Shown in pieces: positions 1-8,762 of a stretch of 64,000 nt of DNA; positions within the stretch are counted from its first letter, which is position 1, and each line of letters begins with the position of its first letter. The notes beneath the pieces are model-generated. The model was given only the letters and a program-made list of their open reading frames with translations, did not search any database and had not been told where the DNA came from. The DNA comes from Cercopithifilaria johnstoni (Eukaryota > Nematoda > Chromadorea > Rhabditida > Onchocercidae), in the NCBI GenBank assembly GCA_916381525.1, contig CAKAEH010000211.1:79048-143047 (forward strand), read 5' to 3'. The translations under genes and the position numbers were made by a program.

Positions 1-1248
1 AAAGAAAACTCTCGATATATCACATTTTCTTTCTCTGAAAACGAGGGATTTTTTAAATTTTTAAATGTGCGGAAGTATAGCATATACGGTAATTTTTTGT
101 GTATGTCGCTTGTTCAATTAAAAGAATCACCGCTTTTGAAAGTGAGATGATTCACAGGAGCTTAAATCTTTACAGTAGACATTGTGGCGTTTCTAAAATG
201 ATTTTAATAGTTCACTTTTTGAAGGGCATCTTTGAACATTAACGGTTCACTCTTTTATTGTTTTGAAATTTGACAGTGTTACCTAATTTATGGAAATTTT
301 CGGACTTTGAGACCAGCGCGGAGATTAATTTTTACAGTCAAGTAGGAGCCGAAATATTACACGCATGTACTTTAATCCCTAAATTAAGTATATTAGCAAA
401 TATATATTTGCTATTTGCATGAACAAATATATAATATATATTGTTCGTTATAATATATATATGTTTGTGGTGCGTGAATATGTGTGTCCGGTCTATATAT
501 GTTATGCGTATCCGCGGTTTTGCGACTATGAAAAAGATGGAAAACCCATTTCGGTGGTCGTTTATTGGGAATGATTTATGACTCGTTGAGGTTAATTATG
601 GGTAAATATCTCGTCTTCTTCATTCTAAGTGTTGCATATTATACACTCTCCTTTGTTCATTCTCTCTCCATCTTTATCTCTGTGTTATCTCTTTTTTATC
701 TAAATTTTTTTGATATATAGTCAAAAACTTGAAGATTTTCAGAGTCACCTCAGACATGTTGGACTTGATATTATTCCTGCGTAATTTTAACCCTTTAGAA
801 TGCTTAGATTTATATTAATGTCCGAGGATGAATTCTAGACTTTAAGGATTCCCAGTAACTTGAAATAAGGCATAAGGCTCATTTAAGTCTTGATGCAGAG
901 TACTTATCGGTAGCTTTTGCTAACTGCTACTTCTCTTAGACTTTTTCGGCTGAATGAATTGAAGAAATTATCAAATTTCTGCTACGAAGAAAGATGTTCC
1001 TAACCGAATGAGAAAAGGTTAGCAAGCGGAAAAAATACCTCTCAATTGTTGTTCCATTAGATTTCCTAAGTTCTAGGATTTCCAAAATTTTGATAAATAG
1101 TACGCTCTATTTTTCAACCGTCTCATTATTTTTTTCTATTTTTTTCTTGTATTTCTTATCTCTGGTCTCCGAAAAGGCCTTGAATGAACGAAACAACAAT
1201 GCAAATTCTCATGCTATGTGTTACGATAGTTGAATATTTTTTATTCAG

Positions 1249-1475
1249 CTCTCATTTTTTTCCGTTTCGCTGAACATTTTGGAATTTCCGTTAATACCAT
1301 ACCTGTTTTTGGGTCGAACAAAACTAACGGTAGGGGAGCTTCGTTGAGCGAAGGAGTTTCCACTCAAAAACTGGAGCTATTCAATAAAGTTACTACACAG
1401 AATCACGTAGTGCTAAAACCAAAATTTAATTTTCTGAAATGGAATGAGAACATTTCAAACTGCAATGCATTCAGT
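1249..1475 (+). CDS. Candidate internal exon of unrecognised gene
   Basis: An open frame is bounded by an acceptor (ATTTTTTATTCAG, AG at 1247-1248) and a donor (AGT|GTATGT after 1475). The exon would start with two bases completing a codon and end in phase 0. The peptide has a hydrophobic start and a basic, asparagine-rich body (motifs GSNKTNGRGAS and LKPKFNFLKWN); I recognise no domain. It is placed upstream of the exon pair at 2056-2192 and 2943-3026 because strand and phase agree: it ends in phase 0, and the next exon can start in phase 0 at 2064. The AT-rich setting makes chance open frames common, so this is the weakest of the internal exons. The first exon and start codon were not found. 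Confidence 0.35.
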
Positions 1476-2055
1476 GTATGTATGTATATAAATTTCCGAT
1501 TTCCATAATACAATTTTTGGTTAACGGTAGAGTAAAACACTGAAAGCATCAGTTCAATGTAGCACTTTTGATTTCCTCGTCGGTTTTTAAAATACGTGGA
1601 ACAGTGATCGGTTTGATAGTGATTTGTTTTATCGTATATCTGTTTGCCATTTCATTAAAATCATTATTTCAAAGTAATTGGTTAAAATCGAATTCTGCTA
1701 TGATGAAACCAAAAATATCGATATGTTTTATAAATTTTTCGAAATTAAGTTTCTTTTTACAGTCTCTTTTTTCTGCTTTTAATTAGAGAGAAAAAAAAAT
1801 TTACTACAGAGAATAACTTCTGAAACCATGCAATAAAATACCCTCTTCACTCTTTAGTGTCCTAAAATAAGCTTGGTCAGTTCCAAATCTCCAGTTTGCT
1901 ATCTTAAGTGAGCTTTTGGAATGCTGTTTATATGTTATTATCAGGATAGCCATTGTTCGCTTCTTTTCCATATGTACCTTCAGATTTCATCTTTAAAAAA
2001 TTTCTGGTTATCATGTTATAACGATTCAAAAAACTAAAATGATTTTATTTCTTAA

Positions 2056-2192
2056 GGAATAAGATCTGTGGATTGAAGCAACTTATTAATGACGAGGACG
2101 ATATGAAGGAAGAGCAAAATCAATATCAGAAGGCAGTGAGCAGTGATAGTAGAGAACAGCTAGAATCAAATGCTCCGAACAATTTGATTTTG
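2056..2192 (+). CDS. Internal exon of unrecognised gene, acidic and glutamine-rich
   Basis: The open frame reads from ICGLKQL through INDEDDMKEEQNQYQKA to NNLIL and ends at a strong donor (TTG|GTAAGT after 2192) in phase 0. The left edge is uncertain: acceptors at TTCTTAAG (exon from 2056) or GAATAAG (exon from 2064, phase 0) are both possible and neither has the usual TTTCAG form. The peptide is charged and helix-prone. It joins in frame to the exon at 2943-3026, and the junction extends a likely coiled coil. No family is recognised. An in-frame ATG inside the exon (MKEEQ) could also be a start. Confidence 0.6.
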
Positions 2193-2942
2193 GTAAGTAT
2201 CTCATTCCACTCGGGAAAAAATTATTGATTTCACATTCTTTGACGAGAAAAAAACACAGCTGGTTTTAATATGCCAATTTCATCGGAGACTTTCTTTCGA
2301 TAGAAAAAATTGTTTGTTCATAGTTAGACTAAACTAAGAGTGACTTATATTTGTAGAAGTCTATAAAAATATCCAATCATATAATTTTTTCAATTTAATG
2401 ACTTATTAGAGCGCAGGTTAAGGGGGCTGATACATAGCTATAAAGCTGGCATTTCTTTATAATAAAGTTAGGTCGGTTTTTATGTACTCCCCCGAAACAA
2501 GTGAAAAGATATCATACATAGCTTTTCTGAATATTTTTATATGTATGTGTGTCCCTTGGATTACTGTGTATCTATGTTTATATGCCTTTTTATTTCTGTT
2601 AAATTTTATGATGCTAATTATACATGGAATAAATCAAGGGCACAAATCATGAATGTTTCTATTGATAATACTTCTTTCTTTAAGCTTCGTTTTCACTTAA
2701 GAAAATTGTGATCTAAATAGAAATTTCTATTAAAGCGGTAATAGTAATGTTGTGTACAAAGACTAAAATATAGTAGAAATAATGGGATTGAAATATTGTT
2801 TAGAAACATTATGTGTTTTAATGAAAAACGAATTGTAGTTTCAGACTTAAGATAGGAAATGACATTGTTAGTTTATTTACGTTCTTAGTCCTTATTATTC
2901 TGTTAATACATCACACTTCGGACTACGTTCTATAACTTTCAG

Positions 2943-3026
2943 GAACTTCAGCAACGTATAGGTGGATCGAATGACAACGCATTGGCATTGTTGGAACAGC
3001 TGAAGAAATGCTTAATTGGTGGAGCG
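2943..3026 (+). CDS. Internal exon of unrecognised gene, leucine-rich helix
   Basis: This exon is exactly 28 codons. It lies between an excellent acceptor (CTATAACTTTCAG, AG at 2941-2942) and a donor (GCG|GTGAGC after 3026), both in phase 0. It encodes ELQQRIGGSNDN followed by ALALLEQLKKCLIGGA, with leucines spaced like a short coiled coil. Its phase matches the preceding exon (NNLIL + ELQQR), which together gives good support for a real plus-strand gene. The product and function are unknown. The gene runs towards the egl-5 unit and is convergent with it. Confidence 0.65.
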
Positions 3027-3540
3027 GTGAGCTCGAACATACATCTCAATCCAGAAGTGATTAGAAAGAATGCTTAAACTTTGTTTTCTTTGTTTTAGCA
3101 GAACTTGTTGCAATATTTCTTAATTAACAGCTTACTTTGATTTCTTCTACGGCATCAAAATTATTGATACATTTTCCCAACTATTCATCGTTTCATTTTA
3201 ATTTGAATTTATTGCATCACTTGGTCAACAATGTTGTTTTTCTATTTTTATTATTGGTTTTGTTGCATTTAGTTCTGCATAGTGTATGAAACAAATGCAA
3301 ATTAGTAATTTTTATTCGTGGAAACTATATTTTATTATCAACATGAATGGATTTTATGCTAAACATGTATATCTATGATTTGAAATCATAAAATTGGTCA
3401 TTATTTTTTTAACCTACAAAAAATCATCCCTTTCTCACTAAGTCTCTTCGTTTATCTTATTCTCTTCTCTTGTGATACTTGAAAGGTCAATAAAATTGAA
3501 AGCAATGAATGAACTTATCAGTAATTCAAACAGACTTCAG

Positions 3541-3582
3541 ATGAGGACATCGGTTACTGTATGTAGCGAGCAATCGGAGTAG
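3541..3582 (+). CDS. Possible terminal exon of the unrecognised gene
   Basis: After an acceptor (CAGACTTCAG, AG at 3539-3540) the phase-0 frame reads MRTSVTVCSEQSE and then TAG at 3580-3582. This is the phase required by the donor at 3027. A poly(A) signal AATAAA follows at 3748-3753. An alternative is that the exon ends early at ACT|GTATGT (after 3558) and the gene continues. Support is positional only; the 13-residue tail shows no motif. Confidence 0.35.
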   Translation: MRTSVTVCSEQSE

Positions 3583-3747
3583 GAAGTACAATGGTCAGGA
3601 TGAGCAGCCGTTTCAATGTGATACTAGCAAAAAGATAGGAGGATAAGCATGAGGAAATGCTGAATAACAAACCTGCTAGATTTTAATTTTGGGGATGAAA
3701 GGAAACAAAAGTGATCGAAAACAGTGCAGATTGGATAAATTAAAAAG

Positions 3748-3753
3748 AATAAA
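3748..3753 (+). terminator. Putative poly(A) signal AATAAA
   Basis: A canonical AATAAA lies 166 bases after the proposed stop at 3580-3582. AATAAA is frequent by chance in DNA this AT-rich, so it is only supporting evidence for the gene end. Confidence 0.3.
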
Positions 3754-3754
3754 A

Positions 3755-5081
3755 GCTTTCGTAAGTTCCACCTGTGGCAGGCATTTAGTTTTGCAAATGC
3801 AATTTTGTATTTAGCATAATGAAAATCTTCATGTGGAAGGAAAGTCGGAATTTTTGATAAAATGTAACAATTTTTCAAAAATTTGTTGCGTATAGAGGTT
3901 TTTTGAAGTAAGAAAAAAACAGGATTGGAAAGGTCACATTAAGTAGGTGTGAATTTTATTTGACTCAGAACGACTAGACGATGGCATTAGTGGAAAGGTG
4001 CATAGCGAATAATTATAGGACCAATGAAATTTTGAAGAAATTCGCAATTTTCGAATTACCAGGTACGATCTCACTGCTATTATATACTATTACTATCTAA
4101 AAGAAATTTTGTTATAACAAATAACGTTTGTGGTTACTCATTCTCAGAATTTCAACTATTAAATAATGCGAAATTAATTTGATTTTAAAATTTCACTTTT
4201 CTTATTGGTTAAAAATTTAAATCAATTTTTAAATCAAAACTAAATCAATTTTTGCATACTATTAATAATTTTAAATGCATGAAAATTTAGCAGAAGTGAT
4301 CGCGAAATTTGCATTTGGAATTTTAAGGCATTCATCCTTATCATCTGCATTTAGAATTTTAAAGCATTCATCCTTATCATCTGCATTTGAAATTTTAAGG
4401 CATTCATCCTTGTCGAGGCATAAATGTTTCGCCAAGCACAATTGGTAGGAAATTTTTTTAAAAGTGTATTCATATTTCATTGTCTTCCTTTACAATCCGT
4501 TTAATGATAATAATATCAATATAATATATATTTTTATGTCAGTTCACTTTTAGCTGAACATTTGTGATTATACTTGAAAAAATATAATTTTAATTCGAAT
4601 CCTATTCTATGAGTAAATAAATAATTTCATTAATACTTAGAAGAGAAGAGACAGAAAGTTTAAATTTTGTTTTTGAATTTATAAAAATTCATTGACTAGT
4701 ATTTTCAATATATGATATAAATAAGTAATGAAATTAAAAGGTCGCAAAGGTCGCAATTAAATTAGAAATCAATAAATGATAAATTTGAAAAGGTAGTAGT
4801 GTTGCAATATTTTACTAACTTTTGCACTTTAAACAATTTTTACACAAATAATAGCAGTTGTAAATTTCATGAAAATTAGGATTCACTTTAAAAGAAGCGA
4901 AACTGGGTGATAATAATTATTTAATTATACTTTGTTTATTATACTTAGCTTTTCTCCTTCTTTTTTTCTTGCTATTAAATAAGATGGATTAGCTAAGCTA
5001 AGAATATAGCTAAGCTAAGAATAAATTACGATATAAAGCGAATAGTGCGAAAGCTTTTAAATCTATTATTTAACTTACATA
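3755..5081. other. Convergent intergenic DNA
   Basis: This AT-rich stretch lies between the tail of the plus-strand gene and the tail of the minus-strand Hox unit. It contains a 36-base minisatellite (4311-4412) and repeated TAGCTAAGCTAAGAATA near 4990-5022. Short open frames are present but lack splice sites, homology or base-composition contrast. No gene is supported. Confidence 0.6.
4311..4412. repeat. 36-bp minisatellite, about 2.8 copies
   Basis: Units start at 4311, 4347 and 4383, each beginning GCATTT and carrying AGGCATTCATCCTTATCATCT-like sequence; the last copy is partial and diverged (TTGTCGAGG). The unit is a multiple of three, so the minus strand stays open and reads a repeated DKDECLKI motif, but no splice or start context supports a protein. 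Confidence 0.8.
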
Positions 5082-5087
5082 TTTATT
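5082..5087 (-). terminator. Putative poly(A) signal of the Antp-class exon
   Basis: AATAAA on the minus strand (TTTATT on plus) lies 91 bases beyond the stop codon at 5178-5180, a typical nematode 3' UTR distance. Confidence 0.45.
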
Positions 5088-5177
5088 TAACTTGGATATA
5101 TATATATATATCCAAAGTTAGCATTGTAATAACGAAACACAGATATTACAAATTGCTTAGTTAAAAAAAAATTTAAA

Positions 5178-5410
5178 TTAATTTTCGAAACAATGAATAT
5201 TCCTGTGCTCTTCCCTTGCTTTATCCTCTTTTTTCTTTTTCATCCGTCGATTTTGAAACCAAATTTTGATCTGTCGTTCAGTGAGACCAAGCATTCGATT
5301 TAATTCAATACGCCGTCGTCGGGTTAAATATTTGTTGTAGTGAAATTCCTTTTCAAGTTCCAACGTTTGTTGACGACTGTACGTTTGTCTCCCTCTCTTC
5401 TTACAGTTAT
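5178..5410 (-). CDS. ant-1: Antennapedia-class homeodomain terminal exon (ant-1-like)
   Basis: This exon encodes a complete 60-residue homeodomain. Visible landmarks are KKRGRQTY in the N-terminal arm, LELEKEFHYNKYLTRRRR in helix 1 and turn, and IKIWFQNRRM in the recognition helix, with W48, F49, Q50, N51 and R53 all present. A 14-residue tail ending CFEN precedes the TGA. The TLELEKEF and NKYLTRRRRIE signature is Antp/Hox6-8 class, not Abd-B class. The acceptor CATTGCAG (AG at 5412-5411) makes the exon begin with AT, needing one base from the previous exon. The egl-5 5' exon supplies a G (GAT, Asp), giving a 207-residue hybrid with the homeodomain at residues 134-193. Position 56 is Lys (MKKKKE) where Antp has Trp. 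An alternative start is ATG at 5433-5435, 18 bases after a CTTTCAG acceptor. The symbol follows my memory of a filarial Antp-like gene; it is very likely real coding sequence. Confidence 0.9.
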
Positions 5411-6465
5411 CTGCAATGAATGCCTTTTTTTGCATTTTGTTTCTGGATCATCGCTGAAAGTGAAGAAGAGCACAGGAATATATAGATATATAGATATAGA
5501 TCTATAAATGCAAATTAGGACTCTTTTTATCAAACTGTTTTTTTAAATGAAAATTTTAATTTTAGTATATTTTGTTAAATATGTTTACAAAAATGAAAAT
5601 ACCAGGTAAAGAGATGCAAGTAGATGTAAAGTTAATGTAACATTTTGGAAAATTAGAAGATGAAGAATAAAAAGTTGAGAATTAGATATTCCTTTATATT
5701 TTGCAATTAATAAGATTTGTTGAAATAAATTTAGTTAATTCGATGTTTGGAAGTTTTAAATTGAGAAAGTTCAAAGTTTTAAACATAAACAAAAAAATGT
5801 CAAATCAGAGAAGAGATCGTTAAAAATTCAATACAAATTTTAAAATAAGATAGACGAAGTCAGATGCTTTATTAATTGGATATCAAAGTTTTAAAATTTT
5901 GAGTGTTGAATAAAATTTGTATAAAATTTTTGTTGAATTGTAGCTGAAAGAAAAAGACAACAGCATTTTCTACCATTTAAAACTTTTTCATTCGTTCATT
6001 CAAAAGAAAAAGGCGCTCAAAGAACACTCCCATAATACGGTAATCATATAAAAATTAAAATCAAAACTTGTGATCACAATCAAACATACAATGCGTCAAA
6101 CTAAAAGGGAAAATCAGTTTTTGCGAATAGAATTAATTCAAATGCATGAAATCAAACGATAGAAAATTGACGGAAAATTTTTTAATTGAATTTTTAACTT
6201 TACTCAAATGAAATAAATTACTTTACTGACGCTTAATGAGCTCATTTGCAACTGAACAGAAGGACGGACTGCATTTTTTTACAGGTTTCATACCTTTATG
6301 TCAAAATGGCTTCACACCTTCTAAGTAAATGAGCATAAGTTTGTCGCATATTCTATAATCAATGAAAACCACCGGTAATGAAGTAAAGAGAAACATTGAT
6401 CGGATGCATTATAGCACATGTAAAATTGCACACATACAAAATATAAAAACCCATCAAATCAGATT
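5411..6465. other. Spacer or intron between the two homeodomain exons
   Basis: This is AT-rich sequence between the egl-5 stop codon and the Antp-class homeodomain exon. It must hold the egl-5 3' UTR, part of the intron of any hybrid transcript, and possibly an outron for an independent ant-1. A CTTTCAG acceptor on the minus strand (5460-5454) is the one notable signal. No further open frame with splice support was seen. Confidence 0.6.
5454..5460 (-). promoter_or_regulatory. Possible trans-splice acceptor CTTTCAG before ant-1 ATG
   Basis: The minus strand reads CTTTCAG followed 18 bases later by ATG (5435-5433), in frame with the Antp-class homeodomain (MQKKAFIADN then CKKRGRQTY). Nematode spliced leaders are commonly joined to such sites just upstream of a start codon. 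The frame upstream of this ATG has a TGA, so using this site as a cis acceptor would not extend the protein. Confidence 0.35.
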
Positions 6466-6908
6466 TCATATATTGGGCGGACAAATAGGATAGGGTACAT
6501 AGGATGCTGGATGAGGTGGTACCTGATTAGGCCATGGCTGGGACATCGTTGGCATCGCTGGCATGCACCAGCCTGCGCCAGCGGCTACCTTTTTATCTAC
6601 GCGTTCTTCGACTGCAGCTGCGGCTGCTGCGGCTGCAGCCGCAGCAGCATTATCAACTACCAATTGCTTAGGTGGATTTGCTGGAAGCAAAGCAGAATGA
6701 TCGTTTTGCTCTTCGCAACGATTCTTCTCCTTCTTGGCTTTCATTCGACGATTTTGGAACCATATTTTGATTTGACGATCGCTCAAATTGGTTTGTAGCC
6801 GAAGCTCTTCACGTTGCTTTTTACTCACATAACTGCTTTGCTGGAATTTGCTTTCGAGCACCGACGTTTGATAACGTTGATATGTTTGACGACCCTTCTT
6901 CGATTGCG
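6466..6908 (-). CDS. egl-5: EGL-5 homeodomain terminal exon (Abd-B-class Hox)
   Basis: EGL-5 is the Abdominal-B-like nuclear transcription factor that patterns the nematode tail. With the 5' exon the protein is 277 residues. The homeodomain is residues 133-192: KKGRQTYQRYQTSVLESKF, then SSYVSKKQREELRLQ, then IKIWFQNRRMKAKKEK, with W48, Q50 and N51 present. The QTSVLE...FQQSSYVSKKQREELRLQT stretch matches C. elegans EGL-5 as I recall it, and the following LLPANPP motif also matches. The C-terminal tail has 12 alanines and a proline, tyrosine and tryptophan-rich end (CPPNI), with TGA at 6466-6468. The acceptor is AAAATTGCAG (AG at 6910-6909); the exon starts CG and completes the codon begun by G at 7905 (GCG, Ala131). 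The poly-Ala uses mixed GCN codons. Confidence in identity is high. Confidence 0.95.
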
Positions 6909-7904
6909 CTGCAATTTTAGTTCAAACAAAATTCTCCCAAAAATTTTATCGCCTTTTTTGATCTCGTATACTTTGTCATTTTGGGATTTCTACTTCATTT
7001 TGAAAATTTGCATAAATTTCAATTTCAACTTTTAAGAATTCCTAAAAATTATCTTCATCGCCAAAAAAATATTCTTTAAAGATAAATCAATTCGCGAGGA
7101 AGAACGAAATAATAAATAAATCAAATACTGTTAACTGATTATTAAAAACACTGGTCTGAAGATGTTAAAGAAAAAATGAGGGAAGCAGAATTTAGGAATA
7201 AAATCCAAAATTTTTTTAGTTTCAAAAGTTGTTCTATTTTTATAAAATTTGATAAATTTATAAAGGATAATTTTTTATTGGTGTTTTAAATGTTATAAGA
7301 AAAAATCTGATCGAATTGATTAAACTCAAAGAATTGATCAGTAAGAAAGGGATAGTGCAATGTTACTGCTATGATATATACTGCTGTGATATAATGAGGA
7401 TTAAATATCATTTGTGGATAAAGAGCAAAACTACAATAATAGTAACAACGCGATATTAAATAAAAGTTGATGTGATGAGGTTCTCTGCATAGTAAAACCC
7501 ATGATAACTACAGGAAATGATGGTTGAGAAGATCAGACAAGAATCGGACTTAAAGTTCTTTAAATAGTTTAATAGGAAAAGGCCGTTACGCTGTTATTTG
7601 AATTATAACAAACAAATAAATTTCAATTCGGTGTGAATGGATCAATCCTGAACCTAATAGTTGAATGATCTATGGGGTCCGACAAAATACTTCATTAAAA
7701 GGGGTGAGAAGGGTATTAAATAAAAATTTATGGACAATTAAATAAAATGGAAAGAGAGAATGAGTATTAGCAGCATGTATACACTCATGAATTGGCCCTT
7801 AGAGACAGATAGATGGACAAATAAACACAAGATGATTGAGCGAAGAGATCGAATTAAAGTGCTACATAGCTTCATGAATATAATTTTCATTAAATTTAAC
7901 TCAC
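6909..7904 (-). other. egl-5 intron (996 bp)
   Basis: Minus-strand donor ATG|GTGAGT follows the last coding base at 7905, and the acceptor is ATTGCAG at 6909-6915. The interior is AT-rich and no extra exon is apparent. Reading through the donor would add about 59 hydrophobic residues and a stop, which looks like intron translation rather than a real isoform. Confidence 0.85.
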
Positions 7905-8295
7905 CATAATTTGGCCAATGTGGAGGTGCATAGCATTGTGCCGGCCAGGCAGAAAATGCAGCCGCAGCTGGATTCATTGGCTGCCCGAATTGTTGATAAT
8001 AATTAGGCCAATTGCCATATTGCTGTACATATGCAGCAGCAGCACTCTGATATAAGGTTGGATCCGGTTGAGTGGTAGTTGAATTAGGGTCGCTACTATC
8101 AGAGGAACCGGAAGATTTTGTTGTTGATGAAGAAGTGGTATGACCAACACCTTGTGTCATTTGTGCAAGCCGTTGCAAATGATCATCTGTTGGAATAGCA
8201 GCAGCTACTGCAGCTGATGCTGCCGCATCCTGGAAAGTTCGTGAACCGGAAGCAGGAAATTCAAAACCCATCGCTGAGAGCGTTGGTGCATTCAT
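7905..8295 (-). CDS. egl-5: EGL-5 5' coding exon, possibly shared with ant-1
   Basis: It encodes the non-homeodomain N-terminus: MNAPTLSAMGFEFP, alanine-rich stretches, a serine/threonine-rich segment (TTSSSTTKSSGSSDSSD), and a tryptophan- and tyrosine-rich end (GNWPNYYQQF, FSAWPAQ, PHWPNY) just before the homeodomain. Such low-complexity N-termini are usual for Hox proteins, and the terminal tryptophan motif may serve as the Exd/CEH-20 contact in place of a YPWM (inference). The ATG at 8295-8293 is chosen because the ORF start upstream is only a GTG, and GTGGTCAG|CAACATG resembles a splice acceptor directly before it. An upstream exon is therefore not excluded. The exon ends with one base of a codon (G at 7905), compatible with both homeodomain exons downstream. 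Confidence 0.85.
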
Positions 8296-8762
8296 GTTGC
8301 TGACCACGTATAATAAATTATCAGGAAAAAAAATCGAAATGGCTTATCAATGGGATGGTAAAAGAGAGATTATCAACTGGATGGATAAATATGATGGATA
8401 GATTAATGGATGAATAGATTGAATGGACTAAATGGATCACACTTTCTCCTTTACTTCTTCTCTTCTTTCTGCTACTTAAAATAGCACTGCTACTGCTCCT
8501 TTGCACATTAGAATATTGCCAATACTGCAAAATGCTGCTGCCGTTAATACACCACCTCCTGTAGACAAGACATGCACATCATGACAGCAGCAGTAGTAGT
8601 AGTAGCAGCTCAAAATACCGTATATAAAACAAAGAGGCGGAGCTATCTTCTTTGAATCCTTTGCTATCGCTCCACTTCTCTCACTCTGCTTGTTTGTTAT
8701 CAGATGAGAGAATAAACTTAAAAGTCTTTTGTGGGCGTTCACCAGTGAAATTCTGATTGGTT
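8296..8762 (-). promoter_or_regulatory. egl-5 upstream region with promoter-like motifs
   Basis: In the direction of egl-5 transcription the order is AACCAAT (8762-8756), CTCCGCCTC (8642-8634), a TATA-like TTTTATATA (8629-8621), a short CAG/TAG-rich run, then the splice-like GTCAG and ATG at 8295. CCAAT, GC-type and TATA elements in this order look like a promoter. The TATATAAAA also reads well on the plus strand, so direction is ambiguous. An 88-codon open frame here has only a GTG start and low-complexity sequence and is not called as a gene. Confidence 0.4.

Noticed and set aside
560..1100. Short frames such as MKKMENPFRWSFIGNDL and an exon-like stretch ending before GTTAGC
   Set aside because: Each ends in a stop before its candidate donor, and no consistent phase chain to the exon at 1249 could be built.
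1568..1786. Frame with a hydrophobic membrane-like stretch (RGTVIGLIVICFIVYLF)
   Set aside because: It starts at TTG, has no acceptor, and lies between two exons of the left gene that can join without it; hydrophobic translations are common in AT-rich DNA.
4590..4612. TTCGAATCC as a tRNA B box (also near 16090)
   Set aside because: No A box, acceptor stem or cloverleaf could be found around either site.
6511..6798. Plus-strand 95-codon frame over the egl-5 homeodomain exon
   Set aside because: It is the antisense shadow of the real homeodomain coding sequence.
8476..8742. Minus-strand 88-codon frame upstream of egl-5
   Set aside because: GTG start, tyrosine and cysteine runs from a CAG/TAG repeat, and no splice link to the egl-5 exon; treated as promoter DNA.
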